A stretch of DNA of 64,000 nucleotides from Calothrix sp. PCC 7103 (GCF_000331305.1 NZ_KB217478.1:7404317-7468316); one strand, 5' to 3'; shown: positions 53,576-63,723, numbered from the stretch's first letter. Program-made: numbers and translations. Notes: generated from the letters alone by a model not told the origin.

Positions 53576-56248
53576 ATGAAATGTATATTGTTGAACAATC
53601 GATATCAAATTATACGCGCGTTAGGAAAGGGTGGGTTTGGGGAAACGTTTCTAGCGGAGGATACTTATTTGCCTTCACGTCGTATTTGTGTTGTTAAGCG
53701 ACTTCAACCAGTTACGAATAATCCTAAAGCTTATGATGTTATACAACAGCGATTTAATCGAGAAGCCGCTATTTTAGAACAGTTAGGTGAAGGTAATGAG
53801 CAAATACCCAAGTTATATGCTTATTTTGCTGAGGAAGAATATTTTTACCTAGTTCAGCAGTGGGTAGAGGGTTTAACTTTAAGCCAAAAGTTACAGCATC
53901 AGCACCTAGGTGTGTTGAGTGAAAATTTTGTTACTCAGTTGTTGGTGAGTTTATTACCAGTATTAAATTATATTCACAAGCACGGTATTATTCACCGAGA
54001 TATTAAACCTAGTAATATTATCTGGCGCCAAAAAGATAGTAAACCTGTTTTAATTGATTTTGGTATTGCCAAGGAAGTAATGAATACTGCCTTGAATGAT
54101 GAAGGTGAACCTCGTAGTATTGTTGTGGGGACTCAGGGTTTTATGCCACCTGAGCAAGCAGCAGGTCAACCTGTATATTCTAGTGATATTTATAGCTTAG
54201 GGATGACGGCAATTTTTCTACTTACTGGTAGACATCCTTATGATATACAGGAATGGCGCCAAGATATTGATATTAGTAATCATTTGGCAGCAGTTTTAAC
54301 TAAAGCTACTAATTCGCATCCTGGTGAACGTTATAATAATGCGAAAGCAATGTTGACAGACTTGCAACCTCAAGACTTCTTGGCGCCATCACCTAATAAA
54401 ATAATTGACATAGCTGATATTGAAACAACTCCGCTTTCTGGATATAGTTCAAAAAGTCCAGTAGAAGTAATTTCATACAGCAGGGAAGAATATCGTCATC
54501 GACAAATATTACTTAATAAAGTCAAAAACTATTGGATAAAAGGTGTTTTAGAAACTTCTTTACATGGAGTAGTATTAATTGAACTGGGTTTAGAAAACCG
54601 CTTCGATACTTTAGACCGTCCTTGGGGTATGCTATGGGAAACTCCTGAACTTGCGAGGCAACCTTTACCAAGTAATACTAAAGTATTCAATTTATTTCAA
54701 CAAATGGGCGCCGGATGTTCGTTATTAATTTTAGGTGAACCTGGCGCCGGAAAAACAATTACACTTTTAGAATTAGCGCGCGATTTAATAGCGCAAGCTG
54801 AGTACAATATAAATCTGCCAATTCCAGTAGTATTTAACCTTTCGGCTTGGGCAAATGAGAAGATAATAATTGCTGAATGGCTAGTGCAAGAACTTAATAC
54901 TAAATATCAGGTTTCTAAGGAAATTGGTCGAGCTTGGATTAAAAATCAACAGTTATTATTACTTTTAGATGGGTTAGACGAAGTTGGTACCGAACTTCGA
55001 GATGCTTGTGTGACTGCGATTAATAAATTTAGTCAAGAATACGGAGAAACTCAAATTGTTGTTTGTAGTCGTATCAAAGATTATGAAGCGTTACCCCATC
55101 GCTTGCGCTTTCAAGGTGCAGTTTTTATACAACCACTAACTTTAGAACAAATACACCAATATTTACATAATGCTGGTTTACCTCTCCAAGCATTATATAA
55201 AACTCTGCAAGCTGACATAATAATGCAAGAATTAGCCAAGTCTCCCTTGATGCTAAGTATTATGACTTTGGCTTATCAAGATTTGTCGGTTACAGACTTA
55301 CCACACATGAACTTGGAAGAACGGCGCCAGCATTTATTTGATAAGTATATTCAAAGAATGTTTTCTCGCAGAAGCATTAGTCATAAATATTCACAAAAAC
55401 AAGCAACACACTGGCTAGTTTGGCTAGCAAAAAAACTTAAAAAGCAATCACAGACAGTATTTTTCATTGAAAGAATGCAACCCAACTGGTTAGGGAAGTG
55501 GCAACCTCTTTATATAAGTGGTCTTGTACTAGTTTTTCTACTTATCACTACACCTGTGGGAATGCTAATTTTACCTATTCAAAGAGTCATACTTGTACTC
55601 ATATTTACAAAAGTGTTTTTTTGGAAAATTTTTGGCTTTGGCAAAATTCATCCTGTTGAAAATTTCAATTGGTCTTGGAAAAACGTGAGAAAGCATTTAG
55701 CAGTAGGACTCATATTAGGACCCATTTTTGGTGTAATGCTAAAACTAACTGCGGAGCTAATAAGTACACCATCTAACCTACACGGGTTAATTACGCAAAT
55801 CTCTTTTCAAAAATGGTTGCAAGGTGCAGTATTTGGATTAAGTTTAGGAATAATTTTTGTACTAACTCGTGGATTAACAAGTCCCAGTATCCAAACATTG
55901 ACGTATCCTAATCAGGGAATTTGGCAGTCAGCAAAAAATGCAATTATTTTTGGTTTAATTGGATTAGGATTACTGGGTTTTACTAGTGTAGCATTACTGC
56001 AAGTACGAACTGTAATTTGGGGTGCCTTTGGATTATTGTTTGGAGTTGCCGCAGGTGGTGGTGAAGCTTGCATCAAACACTTTATATTACGCTGTATTTT
56101 ATATTTTAACGGTCATATTCCTTGGAATTATGCGCGTTTTCTCGACTATGCTACAGAACGCATTTTTTTACAAAAAGTTGGTGGTGGGTACATTTTTGTG
56201 CATCGCTCACTTCTAGAACATTTTGCAATGGATGATGAACGCATATAA
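53576..56248 (+). CDS. Ser/Thr kinase-NACHT-membrane fusion protein
   Basis: An 890-residue protein. A Hanks-type kinase (about 8-265) shows GKGGFGETF, the ATP lysine K41, the catalytic loop HRDIKPSN (H140-N147), DFG (161-163) and a PPEQ activation segment. A NACHT STAND domain follows with Walker A GEPGAGKT (387-394) and Walker B LLLLDGLDEV (D465, D468, E469). The region from about 650 to 840 has roughly six hydrophobic helices, and the end (GGGYIFVHRSLLEHFA) is the winged-helix tail typical of such NACHT proteins. No WD40 or TPR sensor follows. Kinase-NACHT fusions occur in multicellular cyanobacteria. Signal transduction or defence-type cell death is inferred. Confidence 0.88.
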   Translation: MKCILLNNRYQIIRALGKGGFGETFLAEDTYLPSRRICVVKRLQPVTNNPKAYDVIQQRFNREAAILEQLGEGNEQIPKLYAYFAEEEYFYLVQQWVEGLTLSQKLQHQHLGVLSENFVTQLLVSLLPVLNYIHKHGIIHRDIKPSNIIWRQKDSKPVLIDFGIAKEVMNTALNDEGEPRSIVVGTQGFMPPEQAAGQPVYSSDIYSLGMTAIFLLTGRHPYDIQEWRQDIDISNHLAAVLTKATNSHPGERYNNAKAMLTDLQPQDFLAPSPNKIIDIADIETTPLSGYSSKSPVEVISYSREEYRHRQILLNKVKNYWIKGVLETSLHGVVLIELGLENRFDTLDRPWGMLWETPELARQPLPSNTKVFNLFQQMGAGCSLLILGEPGAGKTITLLELARDLIAQAEYNINLPIPVVFNLSAWANEKIIIAEWLVQELNTKYQVSKEIGRAWIKNQQLLLLLDGLDEVGTELRDACVTAINKFSQEYGETQIVVCSRIKDYEALPHRLRFQGAVFIQPLTLEQIHQYLHNAGLPLQALYKTLQADIIMQELAKSPLMLSIMTLAYQDLSVTDLPHMNLEERRQHLFDKYIQRMFSRRSISHKYSQKQATHWLVWLAKKLKKQSQTVFFIERMQPNWLGKWQPLYISGLVLVFLLITTPVGMLILPIQRVILVLIFTKVFFWKIFGFGKIHPVENFNWSWKNVRKHLAVGLILGPIFGVMLKLTAELISTPSNLHGLITQISFQKWLQGAVFGLSLGIIFVLTRGLTSPSIQTLTYPNQGIWQSAKNAIIFGLIGLGLLGFTSVALLQVRTVIWGAFGLLFGVAAGGGEACIKHFILRCILYFNGHIPWNYARFLDYATERIFLQKVGGGYIFVHRSLLEHFAMDDERI

Positions 56249-56315
56249 CGGATGATCTATCTGTTTAAAACAAAATTTAGTTAATTTAGTTATTTCAAAT
56301 CACCTATCCGTTATA
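56244..56315 (+). terminator. Hairpin at the end of the kinase-NACHT gene
   Basis: TATAACGGAT (56244-56253, overlapping the stop codon) is inverted as ATCCGTTATA (56306-56315) with a 52-nt loop. No T-run follows, so the terminator role is uncertain. Confidence 0.4.
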
Positions 56316-56481
56316 TCCGTTGCTAAATTTGTCTTCTGCCGCAAGTAGGACGACAAAGCTATTTCTTTCCCTTAAACTCAACGCTAGAGGTACTCGTGGC
56401 TAGAAAGTAAATGTTGTGGGCAATTCAAGACAATTCATTTAATAAATGCTCAAACTGGCTAGCTACACAAGAAGGTCAGTT

Positions 56482-58440
56482 ATGAACAAATTACGCTTTC
56501 TAGTGCTAGAAGATAATCCCATCGATGTCAAACTTCTACAATTGGCGTTGAAAAAGCTTAGTATTGAACACGATTTAGTACTAGTCGATACCTATGGTGC
56601 TTTTTTGGCAGCGCTTGAAAGTGATTATTTTGACCTAATTCTTGCTGATTATTACTTAACTGATTTTAATGGGCTTGATGCTTTAAAAGTAACACGCGCA
56701 CGAATGCCAAATATACCGTTTATTCTAGTTTCTGGCTTAATTGGTGAAGAAGCAGCAATCGAAGCAATAAAACTCGGCGCCACTGACTATATATTTAAAC
56801 AGCGTTTAGGAAGATTAGTACCTTCTATTAACAGAGCTTTACACGAAGCGCAAGAAAGACGCGAACTTGAGCATACACAACAGGAACGTGACCGTTTTTT
56901 TATGCTCTCACTTGATTTATTATGTATCGCTGGACTTGATGGATATTTAAAACGTGTTAATCCTGCTTTTGTAAATGCACTAGGTTACACCGAAGTGGAA
57001 TTACTTGCTCAACCTTTTATTGAATTTGTCCACCCAAATGACCGCGCACTAACGATTACCGAATATAATAAGCTTATAGCTGGGGTGCCTACAAAAAGTC
57101 TTGAGAATCGTTATCGCTGTAAAGATGGTTCTTATAAATGGTTATCTTGGGGTGGAAACCAAATAATTGATGAAGGATTAATTTATTCTTCTGCCAGAGA
57201 TATAACCGAACGCAAAATTGCCGAGCAAGAACGTGAGCAAATATTGCAGCGAGAAAAAGCAGCACGTGAAGAAGCTGAAAGAGCAAATCGTGTTAAAGAT
57301 GAATTTTTAGCTGTATTGTCGCACGAACTCAGAACACCTCTAAATCCAATTCTTGGTTGGGTAAAACTTCTCAAGACTGGTAGATGTGATGCTACTCGTA
57401 CTCAACAAGCGCTTGATATAATCGAACGTAATACTCAACTACAAACCCAATTAATCGAAGATTTACTTGATATTTCATGTATTTTACAAGGCAAGCTTAC
57501 CCTTGAGACGGCGCCTGTGAATTTCAACAATGTAATCACAGCAGCTATTGATACAGTGTGTTTAGCAGTCGATGCCAAATCAATAGACCTACAACTTGAT
57601 TTACCTTCTTTTTCCATACAAGTAATGGGTGATGCTACAAGATTACAACAAGTAGTATGGAATTTATTAACAAATGCCGTAAAATTTACACCGCAGAATG
57701 GACAGATAGAAATTGGGTTATCCACACTAAACAGCAATCAAGAAGTTTGTTTTACAGTTAGTGATACAGGAAAAGGAATCAATCTAAAATTTTTACCCTA
57801 CGTGTTTGAATACTTTTATCAAGAAGACAGTTCAACAACACGCAAATTTGGAGGTTTAGGTTTAGGACTAGCAATTGCAAAGCAAATAGTCGAACTACAC
57901 GGTGGAAGCATTAGTGCTAACAGTTTAGGAGAAGGACACGGCGCCAGGTTTACAGTAAAATTACCCTTATTAAAGCAACAAATCAACAAAGAAGATTATT
58001 TTAACTCAGCATCCTACGTTACAGCCTCAATTTTATCAGGTTTAAACATTCTCGTCGTCGATGATGAAATAGACTCACTCGAATACCTAGCCTTTACACT
58101 AGAACAAAACGGCGCCAAGGTCACATCAACATCCCAAGCATCGCAAGCACTACAACTACTATCACAATCAAACTACGATTTATTAATCAGTGACATAGGA
58201 ATGCCAGAAATGGACGGTTACGAACTAATACGTCAACTTCAAACATCTACACTTCAAAAAAACACACCACTAAAAGCAATTGCCCTAACTGCCTACGCAG
58301 GAGAAGAAGACCAAGATCAAGCAATAAAATCAGGTTTTCAAATGCATTTATCCAAACCCATAGAACCAGACACATTAATCAACGCCATAATCAAATTATA
58401 CGATAATCAACCCAACAATCAAATCATACGATTACCATAG
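56482..58440 (+). CDS. Hybrid histidine kinase: REC-PAS-HisKA-HATPase-REC
   Basis: A 652-residue cytoplasmic kinase. An N-terminal receiver (phospho-acceptor D56, ILADYYLTD) and a PAS domain (about 140-245) with PAC ending are followed by a short coiled coil. HisKA has LSHELRTPLN (H281) and HATPase has NLLTNAVKF, DTGKGI and GGLGLGLAIAK. The C-terminal receiver is around LISDIGMPEMDG (D571). The start chosen is the ATG at 56482 (MNKLRFLVLEDN) with GAAGG upstream; 12 extra codons to 56446 are less likely. All phosphorylation residues are present. Targets unknown; no response regulator gene is next to it. Confidence 0.88.
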   Translation: MNKLRFLVLEDNPIDVKLLQLALKKLSIEHDLVLVDTYGAFLAALESDYFDLILADYYLTDFNGLDALKVTRARMPNIPFILVSGLIGEEAAIEAIKLGATDYIFKQRLGRLVPSINRALHEAQERRELEHTQQERDRFFMLSLDLLCIAGLDGYLKRVNPAFVNALGYTEVELLAQPFIEFVHPNDRALTITEYNKLIAGVPTKSLENRYRCKDGSYKWLSWGGNQIIDEGLIYSSARDITERKIAEQEREQILQREKAAREEAERANRVKDEFLAVLSHELRTPLNPILGWVKLLKTGRCDATRTQQALDIIERNTQLQTQLIEDLLDISCILQGKLTLETAPVNFNNVITAAIDTVCLAVDAKSIDLQLDLPSFSIQVMGDATRLQQVVWNLLTNAVKFTPQNGQIEIGLSTLNSNQEVCFTVSDTGKGINLKFLPYVFEYFYQEDSSTTRKFGGLGLGLAIAKQIVELHGGSISANSLGEGHGARFTVKLPLLKQQINKEDYFNSASYVTASILSGLNILVVDDEIDSLEYLAFTLEQNGAKVTSTSQASQALQLLSQSNYDLLISDIGMPEMDGYELIRQLQTSTLQKNTPLKAIALTAYAGEEDQDQAIKSGFQMHLSKPIEPDTLINAIIKLYDNQPNNQIIRLP

Positions 58441-59010
58441 GGGCGGGTTAACCAATAACCCATAACGAAGCGTCAACCTAACAAACCCGCCCCATTACAT
58501 ATATAGTAAAACAATATTTTCAAAATCACGTAAATTACAAATTGTCATTAGCCCCAAAGGTTAGAATCTAAATAATGCGCGTAAGTTCAAATTAATTTAT
58601 AATGGTTATAGATAAATATCTTAAGTTATATTAATCAAGGAAATTTCAATTTAGCAGCAGCGCTCTTTTCAGATTCTAAAATAGTAACTTTCATTCGCAC
58701 TTTCTACATTTAAAAACTTGAATCAAGCTCATGAAAAAAATATTACTTATAGGAACTTATTTTAACTGCTTTCATAATTTTGCCTCACGTAAACTTTCAC
58801 TCATTTTATCTTAGATGTCACCTGCCAGTAATTATTAGATAACGTACCGAGCATTTTACAGTTGATGACGTTGTAACCAATCGCTCATAACTTACCACTT
58901 ACGAGAAAATATTGATGTATATAGAGTATAGAGTTTTGCTGCTTTTCAGTACGTAAAATCAAATGTTGCCTGTGTAGTCATATTATATCCATACTAGCAA
59001 CTAATATTAT
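58440..59010. other. Intergenic region with a GC-rich hairpin
   Basis: GGGGCGGGTTAACC (58440-58453) is inverted near the start as AACAAACCCGCCCC (58480-58493), a strong stem immediately after the kinase stop that may end its transcript. The remaining ~500 bp up to the next ATG are AT-rich and hold no ORF or repeat I can name. Confidence 0.5.
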
Positions 59011-59730
59011 ATGTCTGAATTAATACACAAGGCTGCTGTCGGTGTCTTATTGTTTGCGTTGTCTGGACTTGTAAATTATAAACCAACTCAAGCAGAAACG
59101 GCGCCACCACAAAGTACACGTATATCACAAGCAAATTCAATCAAATATCATATATTCGATTCTACGAACTCTCCAAACAAACGGTATGCTGTAGCATGGG
59201 GAATTCCGGGTAGAAAAAGTACCTCTCCAATACTTGACGAAAATGATGATTATGAAAAAGTAGAAAACTATTTAGTTGACACAAAAACTCATCAAATTGT
59301 TACTAAGCTTAAATACTCTAAAAACTTCCCTAATCAAAATCACGGTGGACTAACTACATCGTGGGCGCCTAATTCTAAATTAGTATTAGTTGTGCATAAC
59401 GGAAAATGGCAACCACGAAATGTGTCTTTAGTTAATGTTAATGGTGTTCAAGTTGGTGTATACAACCAGCTTGTTAAAGATACAAGTGCTTATCTAGCCA
59501 AAAATGACGGTGCCGTTTTTCAAAAAAACAAAGAGCGATTAGTTTTCAGTTTAGATACTTCAAAATCTTTCAAGCTGACAGATAACAGTTTACAAATTCC
59601 TATAGATATCTATATTCCCAAAGCCGAAAATGGGTATGAAAGAAAAGTATTGCTAACTTATCAAGTTAATACTAATGGTAATCCTAGAGTAAAACTAGTC
59701 AAGGTAAAAAAATTAAATTTTACTCCTTAA
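59011..59730 (+). CDS. Secreted hypothetical protein
   Basis: A 239-residue exported protein with a signal peptide (MSELIHKAAVGVLLFALSGLVNYKPTQAE). The mature protein is beta-rich, with segments KRYAVAWGIPGRK, SWAPNSKLVLVVHNGKWQPR and IDIYIPKAENGYERKVLLTYQVNTNG. The WAPNSK region resembles the strand pattern of a beta-propeller or WD-like fold, but no family is recognised. It stands alone. The ATG at 59011 has no clear SD. The 3' end overlaps a pseudogene fragment on the opposite strand by 11 bp. Confidence 0.62.
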   Translation: MSELIHKAAVGVLLFALSGLVNYKPTQAETAPPQSTRISQANSIKYHIFDSTNSPNKRYAVAWGIPGRKSTSPILDENDDYEKVENYLVDTKTHQIVTKLKYSKNFPNQNHGGLTTSWAPNSKLVLVVHNGKWQPRNVSLVNVNGVQVGVYNQLVKDTSAYLAKNDGAVFQKNKERLVFSLDTSKSFKLTDNSLQIPIDIYIPKAENGYERKVLLTYQVNTNGNPRVKLVKVKKLNFTP

Positions 59731-60010
59731 CTCTATTATTAAGCTCTTGAAGTTCTTGATTCAATTTCTGTTGTCGCTGTACTAAATTTTCCAAATCCGA
59801 CTTTGGCGCCAAACCATTTGTTTGATTTGGAATATTTTGTTCTACTTGATTTAAACAAGCAGCTAATGCAGCGGCAAACTCATAACGAGTCATTGCTCTA
59901 TCACCTCGAAATGTGCCATCTGGATAACCAGAGAAACATCATTGTAATATATCAATTCCTGAAGTCTTACTTAAATTATTAATACCATCTGGCTGTACTT
60001 TAACATGCTA
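59720..60010 (-). pseudogene. SLH-domain porin remnant
   Basis: The minus strand reads VKVQPDGINNLSKTSG, a stop, then SGYPDGTFRGDRAMTRYEFAAALAA and a coiled-coil run with QRQQKLNQELQELNNRVK before a TAA at 59720-59722. GYPDGTFRG-x-RAMTRYEFA is the S-layer-homology signature that opens cyanobacterial iron-uptake (SomA/OprB-like) porins. Only the SLH tail and part of the linker are left, an in-frame stop is present, and the barrel is absent. It is a decayed fragment. Confidence 0.7.
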
Positions 60011-60098
60011 AAAATCGCGATTTCAAGAACATCTCTCTCTGTGGACTCTGTGTCTGTGTGGTAAAAAAATAAGTTTCTTAGTAAAATCAATATTTTTG

Positions 60099-60156
60099 AG
60101 ATGCTTCGTTCCTCAGCATGACATGTTATAAGATGCTTCGTTCCTCAGCATGACAT
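60099..60156. repeat. Two tandem copies of GATGCTTCGTTCCTCAGCATGACAT
   Basis: Copies at about 60099-60123 and 60131-60155 are nearly identical. They belong to the family at 17042-17064 and, inverted, 22189. Dispersed repeat, no coding. Confidence 0.65.
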
Positions 60157-60172
60157 TGTACGAGTGTTGCAT

Positions 60173-60202
60173 TGTAGAGACGTTACATATAGCGTCTCTA
60201 CA
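60173..60202. repeat. GTAGAGACG palindromic repeat
   Basis: TGTAGAGACGTTACATATAGCGTCTCTACA with two mismatches in the dyad. Next to it (60203-60240) are short CAACG/CGACAACGAA repeats. It sits between an SLH remnant and ndhJ. Confidence 0.65.
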
Positions 60203-60247
60203 ACACGACAACGAACGCGACAACGAAAACAACAACGAACGCAAAAA

Positions 60248-60772
60248 TTAATAAGCGTCTTGAAGTTCGTAGAAATCGGGTGAGATGTAATCTTTACGTA
60301 AAGGGAAACCAACCCAATCTTCGGGCATTAAAATCCGCTTCAAATTAGGATGTCCTTCGTAAACGATACCGTACATATCGTAAGATTCGCGCTCTTGCCA
60401 ATCGGCAGTTCTCCAAATCCAATATACAGATGCTACTCTAGGATTTTCGCGTGGCAAGAAAACTTTAATACGCACTTCTTCGGGTTTGTCAACATTATCA
60501 GCCATTTTTGCCAAATGGTACATGCTGACTAATTCCTGTCCGGGACCCATATCAATGCCACATTGACATTGAAGATAGTTAAACCCATATGCATATAAAG
60601 CGGTCGCAGTGGGTAAAAGATAATCTGCTTGAATCTTAATTATCTCTACTCCAACACTGTCAGGCGCCAATGACTCGTTATCAAAGCCATTTTCTGTGAG
60701 CCATTGAGCAACCTTACCAGGTTGTACAAGGGCTTTCTCGGATGCTACTACTGGTTGTGATTCATCAGCCAC
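60248..60772 (-). CDS. ndhJ: NAD(P)H-quinone oxidoreductase subunit J
   Basis: A 174-residue subunit of the hydrophilic arm of NDH-1 (NuoC-like). Segments [60 protein letters not shown] and [12 protein letters not shown] are typical. It overlaps ndhK by 8 bp and is the last gene of the conserved ndhC-ndhK-ndhJ operon. Expected in all NDH-1 forms, on the thylakoid or plasma membrane. Intact. Confidence 0.95.
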   Translation of the reverse strand: MADESQPVVASEKALVQPGKVAQWLTENGFDNESLAPDSVGVEIIKIQADYLLPTATALYAYGFNYLQCQCGIDMGPGQELVSMYHLAKMADNVDKPEEVRIKVFLPRENPRVASVYWIWRTADWQERESYDMYGIVYEGHPNLKRILMPEDWVGFPLRKDYISPDFYELQDAY

Positions 60773-61517
60773 GGTCGGTTGCCTCCTTTTGTGTTTGTGA
60801 TGTTAGCAACGCTGGTGGTACCGCCATACCCATACCTTCGGTTAATACCTTCGGTGGTGTATAACGTGCTTCTGACTGAATGTACTTGCCAGTGAGAATT
60901 TGTGGAACGGACTTCATGTTGTGAGTTGTGCTGTAGTAGCGGTGTGTTTGCTTGATTACAACACCACGTTCTTGCATTGAGTCGTTAGCAATCTTCTTGC
61001 GTAGCTTAATAATCGCGTCGATAATAGCTTCTGGACGAGGAGGACACCCTGGTAAATATACGTCTACAGGAATTAATTTATCTACTCCACGTACTGCACT
61101 GGGTGAGTCAACACTGAACATTCCACCTGTAATTGTACAGGCACCCATTGCAATTACATACTTTGGTTCGGGCATTTGCTCGTACAAACGCACTAACTGA
61201 GGCGCCATCTTCATGGTGATGGTACCAGCAGTAATAATTAAATCAGCTTGACGTGGGCTAGAACGAGGAATAAGACCAAAACGGTCGAAGTCAAATCTCG
61301 AACCAATTAGAGCTGCAAATTCAATAAAGCAGCAAGCTGTTCCAAACAGCAAAGGCCATAAACTCGAAAGTCTTGCCCAGTTATATAAGTCGTCAACGGT
61401 TGTTAAGATAACATTTTCCGACAGGTCAGAAGTTACCGTCGTGCGCTGAATTGGGTTTAAGATACGCTCAGTTTGTTGAGTTGTTATCTCTTTTGCCGCA
61501 TTAGCATCTAAGACCAT
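60765..61517 (-). CDS. ndhK: NAD(P)H-quinone oxidoreductase subunit K
   Basis: A 250-residue subunit of NDH-1 (NuoB-like) that holds the N2 [4Fe-4S] cluster. The four ligating cysteines are visible: C62 and C63 ([10 protein letters not shown]), C127 (MGACTITGG) and C158 (LPGCPPRPE). It overlaps ndhC by 10 bp at the start and ndhJ by 8 bp at the end, as in other cyanobacteria. Intact. Confidence 0.96.
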   Translation of the reverse strand: MVLDANAAKEITTQQTERILNPIQRTTVTSDLSENVILTTVDDLYNWARLSSLWPLLFGTACCFIEFAALIGSRFDFDRFGLIPRSSPRQADLIITAGTITMKMAPQLVRLYEQMPEPKYVIAMGACTITGGMFSVDSPSAVRGVDKLIPVDVYLPGCPPRPEAIIDAIIKLRKKIANDSMQERGVVIKQTHRYYSTTHNMKSVPQILTGKYIQSEARYTPPKVLTEGMGMAVPPALLTSQTQKEATDRG

Positions 61518-61870
61518 TCCAAAGCTCCTTTACGCCATGCGTATACTAGGGCAACTACAAGAATCGCTATAAAAATAAGCGCTTCTATAAACGCTAACAA
61601 CCCTAGACGGTGAAATGCTACCGCCCAAGGATACAAAAATACTGTCTCCACATCGAAGACCACGAAAACAAGCGCAAACATGTAGTAGCGGATGTTGAAC
61701 TGAATCCAGGCGCCACCAATCGGCTCCATACCAGATTCGTAAGTTGTGCGTCGTTCGGGGTTGCGGCCACTGGGTCGCAAGAGCTTAGACGCACTGAGAG
61801 CTAGGGCTGGAACTAGGCTACAGACAAGCAGGAAGCCTAGAAGGTACTCGTAACCGCTAAGGACAAACAC
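61508..61870 (-). CDS. ndhC: NAD(P)H-quinone oxidoreductase subunit 3
   Basis: A 120-residue membrane subunit of NDH-1 (NuoA-like), with three helices and the conserved loop [39 protein letters not shown]. It is the first gene of ndhCKJ. Upstream is a 204-bp gap to the divergent rubA gene, which must hold both promoters. Intact. Confidence 0.96.
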   Translation of the reverse strand: MFVLSGYEYLLGFLLVCSLVPALALSASKLLRPSGRNPERRTTYESGMEPIGGAWIQFNIRYYMFALVFVVFDVETVFLYPWAVAFHRLGLLAFIEALIFIAILVVALVYAWRKGALEWS

Positions 61871-62074
61871 AATATATTTCTACCGTGAGAGAATGAAACG
61901 AACTTTGTTACCTTAATTTACATACATTATATCGTCTTAGCTTTTTTGAATCTTACAAAACATATAGTTAGGTAATTTGATTCGTTTTTGGTTGTGATAG
62001 AAAAACCTAACACTTGTGTCATAATTTGTAACGTATATTTAAGATTCGCCTGTAAATTACCAGGCATCTGGGCT

Positions 62075-62461
62075 ATGAGCGAACACGAAAATGAACCAGC
62101 AGTTGACACAACGCCAGACGTTGATAAAAGTGCTGAAACTCCTGAAACTACGGAGTTAGACCGCTACGAATGTCGTTCCTGCGGCTACGTTTACGAACCT
62201 GAAAAAGGAGACGATAAACGCGATATCCCTCCTGGAAGACCTTTTGATGAACTACCTTTAATTTGGCGTTGTCCTGTTTGCGGCGCCAAGAAAGCAGCTT
62301 TTATCAGTATTGGCCCTGCTTCGAGCGCGTCAGGTTTCAAAGAAAACCTCGGTTATGGCTTAGGTGTTAATACATTAACCCCAACGCAAAAAAACCTTCT
62401 GATTTTTGGTGGTCTAGCAGCAGCCTTTTTACTTTTTATGAGCCTGTATGGCTTGCAATAA
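62075..62461 (+). CDS. rubA: Membrane-anchored rubredoxin RubA
   Basis: A 128-residue protein. The start is ATG 62075 (MSEHENEPAVD); an ORF to 61988 is longer but its extra N-terminus is not rubredoxin-like. Two CxxC pairs are seen: YECRSCGYVYEPEKGD and WRCPVCGAKKAAF, which bind one Fe. A C-terminal helix (LLIFGGLAAAFLLFMSLYG) anchors it. RubA is needed for assembly of photosystem I (and affects photosystem II). Gene order rubA-ycf48-psbE is conserved in cyanobacteria and is kept here. Confidence 0.92.
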   Translation: MSEHENEPAVDTTPDVDKSAETPETTELDRYECRSCGYVYEPEKGDDKRDIPPGRPFDELPLIWRCPVCGAKKAAFISIGPASSASGFKENLGYGLGVNTLTPTQKNLLIFGGLAAAFLLFMSLYGLQ

Positions 62462-62465
62462 CACA

Positions 62466-62495
62466 TGTAGAGACGTTATTAATCACGTCTCTACA
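62466..62495. repeat. GTAGAGACG palindromic repeat
   Basis: TGTAGAGACGTTATTAATCACGTCTCTACA, 30 bp, inserted between rubA and ycf48. It lies 4 bp after the rubA stop. Confidence 0.7.
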
Positions 62496-62538
62496 CGGTT
62501 TTAATTTGAACATTAACGAAATACATTCAACAATACTG

Positions 62539-63567
62539 ATGCTTTTAATTGCTAGATTTTGGCGACGAATATTGACGACCTTGGTAGTAATTCTGATTTG
62601 CGTTGGTTGTAGCAGCGTTCCTGACACAGCATACAATCCTTGGTCTGTAATATCTGTGCCCACGGATGCAAAACTACTCGATGTTGGTTTTACCTCAGAT
62701 AAGCAACATGGTTTTATAGTAGGTAGTAATTCTGCTGTTCTAGAAACTAAAGATGGTGGTAATACCTGGAACCCTGTTCCGCTTCAACTCGATAGCGAAA
62801 ATTATCGTTTGACTTCCGTTAGCTTTTCTGGTAGTGAAGGCTGGATAGTTGGAGAGCCGGCTTTGATGCTACATACAACTGATGAAGGTCGCTCATGGTC
62901 GCAAATTCCCCTTAGCGAAAAATTACCCGGTAGCCCAGTTAGCATTGTGGCACTAGGTGATAATAAAGCAGAAATGGCAACCAGTGTAGGCGGTATTTAT
63001 CAAACTTCAGATGCTGGCAAAAACTGGAAAGCTCAAGTTGCTGAAGCCGTTGGTTTTGTACGTAACATGAAGCGTTCACCAGATGGTAAATACGTAGCAG
63101 TATCCGCGAAAGGTAACTTCTACTCAACTTGGGAACCTGGACTAAACGCATGGGTTCCTCACAACCGTAACAGTTCACGTCGCGTCGAAAACATGGGCTT
63201 TACCTCAGATGGAAAGATGTGGATGATAGCGCGTGGTGGTCAGCTTCAGTTTTCTGACCCAGAAAAACCAGAAGAATGGCTCGAAGCTCAATATCCAGAA
63301 TTTTCTACCAGCTGGGGTTTACTCGACATGGCATATCGTACACCCGATGAAATTTGGGTTACTGGTGGTAGCGGTAACTTGCTACGCAGTGCCGATGGTG
63401 GTAAAACCTGGGAAAAAGACCGTGATGTCGAACAAATCCCCGCTAACTTGTTCAAAGTCGTTTTCTTCTCACAAGACCAAGGGTTTGTACTAGGAGACCG
63501 TGGTGGTTACTTACTTAAGTATCAACCTGATATCGCATCCAACACCAAATTGGCGCCTGCCGCATAA
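62539..63567 (+). CDS. ycf48: Photosystem II assembly factor Ycf48
   Basis: A 342-residue lipoprotein. The N-terminal ILTTLVVILICVGCSS carries a lipobox (ICVGC). The mature part is a seven-bladed propeller with repeats of DGGNTW, DEGRSW, DAGKNW and DGGKTW type (BNR-like). Ycf48 (HCF136 in plants) binds precursor D1 during reaction-centre assembly in the thylakoid lumen. The ATG at 62539 is chosen over a TTG at 62506. Gene order rubA-ycf48-psbE supports the call. Confidence 0.94.
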   Translation: MLLIARFWRRILTTLVVILICVGCSSVPDTAYNPWSVISVPTDAKLLDVGFTSDKQHGFIVGSNSAVLETKDGGNTWNPVPLQLDSENYRLTSVSFSGSEGWIVGEPALMLHTTDEGRSWSQIPLSEKLPGSPVSIVALGDNKAEMATSVGGIYQTSDAGKNWKAQVAEAVGFVRNMKRSPDGKYVAVSAKGNFYSTWEPGLNAWVPHNRNSSRRVENMGFTSDGKMWMIARGGQLQFSDPEKPEEWLEAQYPEFSTSWGLLDMAYRTPDEIWVTGGSGNLLRSADGGKTWEKDRDVEQIPANLFKVVFFSQDQGFVLGDRGGYLLKYQPDIASNTKLAPAA

Positions 63568-63569
63568 TA

Positions 63570-63690
63570 AGTGCTGAGTAGATGCTGAGTGCTGAGTAAA
63601 GAAGCAGAGTTAGGAGTTAATAGTTAGAAGTTAAGAGTTAGGAGTCCCACTCAGCACTCAGCACTCAGTACTTAGCACTCAGAACTATTA
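63570..63690. repeat. Short tandem repeats, hairpin-forming
   Basis: GTGCTGAGT/GATGCTGAGT-type units are followed by AGTTAGGAGTT-type units and then by CACTCAGCACTCAGCACTCAG, complementary to the first block. It is another STRR-like region as at 746-822, here between ycf48 and psbE. Confidence 0.65.
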
Positions 63691-63723
63691 CTGTAAATTT
63701 TTTTATGAGAAAAACGTTGCGAC

